Positions 63,150 to 64,000 of a stretch of 64,000 nucleotides of DNA are shown here, piece by piece. Numbering within the stretch: the first letter of the stretch is position 1; every line of letters begins with the position of its first letter. The stretch lies in assembly GCF_900105325.1 (NCBI RefSeq), contig NZ_FNSU01000001.1:1116001-1180000 (forward strand), given 5' to 3'. Both the position numbers and the translations under genes were made by a program. The stretch is from Pseudomonas marginalis (GTDB lineage Bacteria; Pseudomonadota; Gammaproteobacteria; Pseudomonadales; Pseudomonadaceae). The notes below the pieces were generated by a model. The model had not been told where the DNA came from, made no database searches, and was given only the letters and a program-made list of their open reading frames with translations.

Positions 63150-63317
63150 CTAGCGGTCCTGCGCGTCCTTGGCGTCCGCCTGGGCATTGCGCTCGGCCAC
63201 GCGTTTGCGTTGTTCGTCGGTGAGTTCCACCTTGTTGGCGCTGTCACGCAGCATCATCAGCCCTCCGACGATCGACCCAATCGCAACCACCATAATCAAC
63301 CACGCATACCACGGCAT
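63150..63317 (-). CDS. Small DUF2897-type membrane protein
   Basis: A 55-residue protein with one transmembrane segment (MPWYAWLIMVVAIGSIVGGLMM) and a charged cytosolic tail rich in Lys, Arg, Glu and Asp. The size and pattern match the DUF2897 family of small gammaproteobacterial membrane proteins; no function is known. The start at 63317 has AAGGAG at ideal spacing; the open frame upstream to 63365 is not coding. It ends seven bases from the convergent DUF1989 stop. Confidence 0.8.
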   Translation of the reverse strand: MPWYAWLIMVVAIGSIVGGLMMLRDSANKVELTDEQRKRVAERNAQADAKDAQDR

Positions 63318-63427
63318 AAGGCTCTCCTTGAGGCAGATTACCGTCGGAGAATTTTCCCACGGCAATAACTACTTTGAGTGACGGGCTTTCTGAGTAGTTC
63401 AGTGTAGGCCCGTTCTGCGTCGAAACC

Positions 63428-64000
63428 TTAGAGCCCGGTCAACATTGCATCTGCCGGTGCATCGGCACGGTCCTGTGCGGTCATCTGGAAGTAGATGAAA
63501 CCCACGGCCATAAAGCCGAGGAAGATCAGCCCGATCAGCGTGTTGAACCACGCCATGGCCACCAGGCACACCACGGCCAGCGCAAGCGCAATGCCCGGCA
63601 CGATCGGATAACCCGGCGCGCGGAAGGTACGTTCCAGCAGCGGCTCGGTCTTACGCAGTTTGAACAGGCTGAGCATGCTCATGATGTACATCACGATGGC
63701 ACCGAACACCGCCATGGTGATCATCGCCGCGGTCAATGTCATGCCACCCAGGTTGATCAGGCCATCGCTGTAGATGGCGGCGATGCCGACCACGCCACCG
63801 GCGATGATTGCCCGGTGTGGTGTCTGAAAGCGCGATAATTTGGCGAGGAAGGAGGGCAGGTAACCGGCGCGGGCCAGGGCAAAGAACTGGCGCGAGTAGC
63901 CCAGGATAATGCCGTGGAAGCTCGCCACCAGGCCGAACAGGCCGATCCAGACCAGCATGTGCAGCCAGCCGGAGTTGTCGCCCACCACGGTTTTCATCGC
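63428..64000 (-). CDS. eat: Ethanolamine-type amino acid/polyamine permease, partial
   Basis: The C-terminal 190 residues of an APC-superfamily inner-membrane transporter; the N-terminus lies beyond base 64000. The segment LFGLVASFHGIILGYSRQFF followed by ALARAGYLPSFLAKL is typical of the Eat ethanolamine permeases of Pseudomonas, and six or so hydrophobic segments follow. Ethanolamine ammonia-lyase genes (eutBC) normally stand upstream of this gene, outside the window. The internal Met at 63997 is not the start, as the frame is open to the edge. Confidence 0.85.
   Translation of the reverse strand, partial: AMKTVVGDNSGWLHMLVWIGLFGLVASFHGIILGYSRQFFALARAGYLPSFLAKLSRFQTPHRAIIAGGVVGIAAIYSDGLINLGGMTLTAAMITMAVFGAIVMYIMSMLSLFKLRKTEPLLERTFRAPGYPIVPGIALALAVVCLVAMAWFNTLIGLIFLGFMAVGFIYFQMTAQDRADAPADAMLTGL

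Overview
The window reads as chromosome of a fluorescens-group Pseudomonas. The evidence is gene order and content: fabV, the mtaD-ubiG-mupP-yciK block opposite mtnA, the gyrA-serC-pheA-hisC-tyrA/aroA-cmk-rpsA-ihfB supraoperon followed by the O-antigen locus, typical Pseudomonas REP/BIME hairpins, and GC-rich codon use in the core genes. No rRNA, tRNA, CRISPR array or prophage was recognised.

Layout. (1) 1-9.5 kb: a membrane-protein fragment, fabV, a HAD phosphatase, a LysR regulator divergent from an ArgD-type aminotransferase, and a purine-uptake group (punR, punC, a Tsx-like porin and an NCS2 permease). (2) 9.5-17.7 kb: a plant-signal-type LuxR solo (PipR-like) flanked by two proline-iminopeptidase-family hydrolases and a five-gene oligopeptide-type ABC transporter. 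Two similar lux-box-like inverted repeats lie upstream of the two hydrolases. (3) 17.9-22.7 kb: yciK, mupP, ubiG, mtaD and mtnA. This MtnA has Gly where the family has its catalytic Cys. (4) 22.8-24.1 kb: a complete 1308-bp ISL3-type insertion sequence flanked by an 8-A duplication. (5) 24.4-36.2 kb: the gyrA-to-ihfB supraoperon.

(6) 36.5-60.9 kb: a visibly AT-richer O-antigen/surface-polysaccharide locus. The forward operon (36.5-53.6 kb) encodes UDP-HexNAc dehydrogenase and epimerase, an FdtA/FdtB pair for a 3-amino-3,6-dideoxyhexose, a Wzx flippase, three glycosyltransferases, an unusual fusion of an LPG-synthase-type membrane domain with a Wzy/WaaL-type domain, an AsnB-like amidotransferase, and a set resembling the Campylobacter bacillosamine pathway (dehydratase, aminotransferase, acetyltransferase and PglC-type initiating transferase). 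After it come a frameshifted fragment of a second Wzy-like protein, a reverse-strand ATP-grasp/epimerase/HAD cassette, a comEA pseudogene, an IS5 remnant, an intact wbpL, a gutted second wbpM and an intact comEA. The paired wbpM and comEA copies look like a recombination scar between two O-antigen loci.

(7) 60.9-64 kb: a TetR regulator, a GntR regulator with a DUF1989 protein, a small DUF2897 protein, and the 3' part of an ethanolamine-type permease that runs off the right edge.

Starts were moved inward from the longest open frame wherever a Shine-Dalgarno sequence and family length supported it. All functional assignments rest on reading motifs and recalling family sequences; no database search was run.
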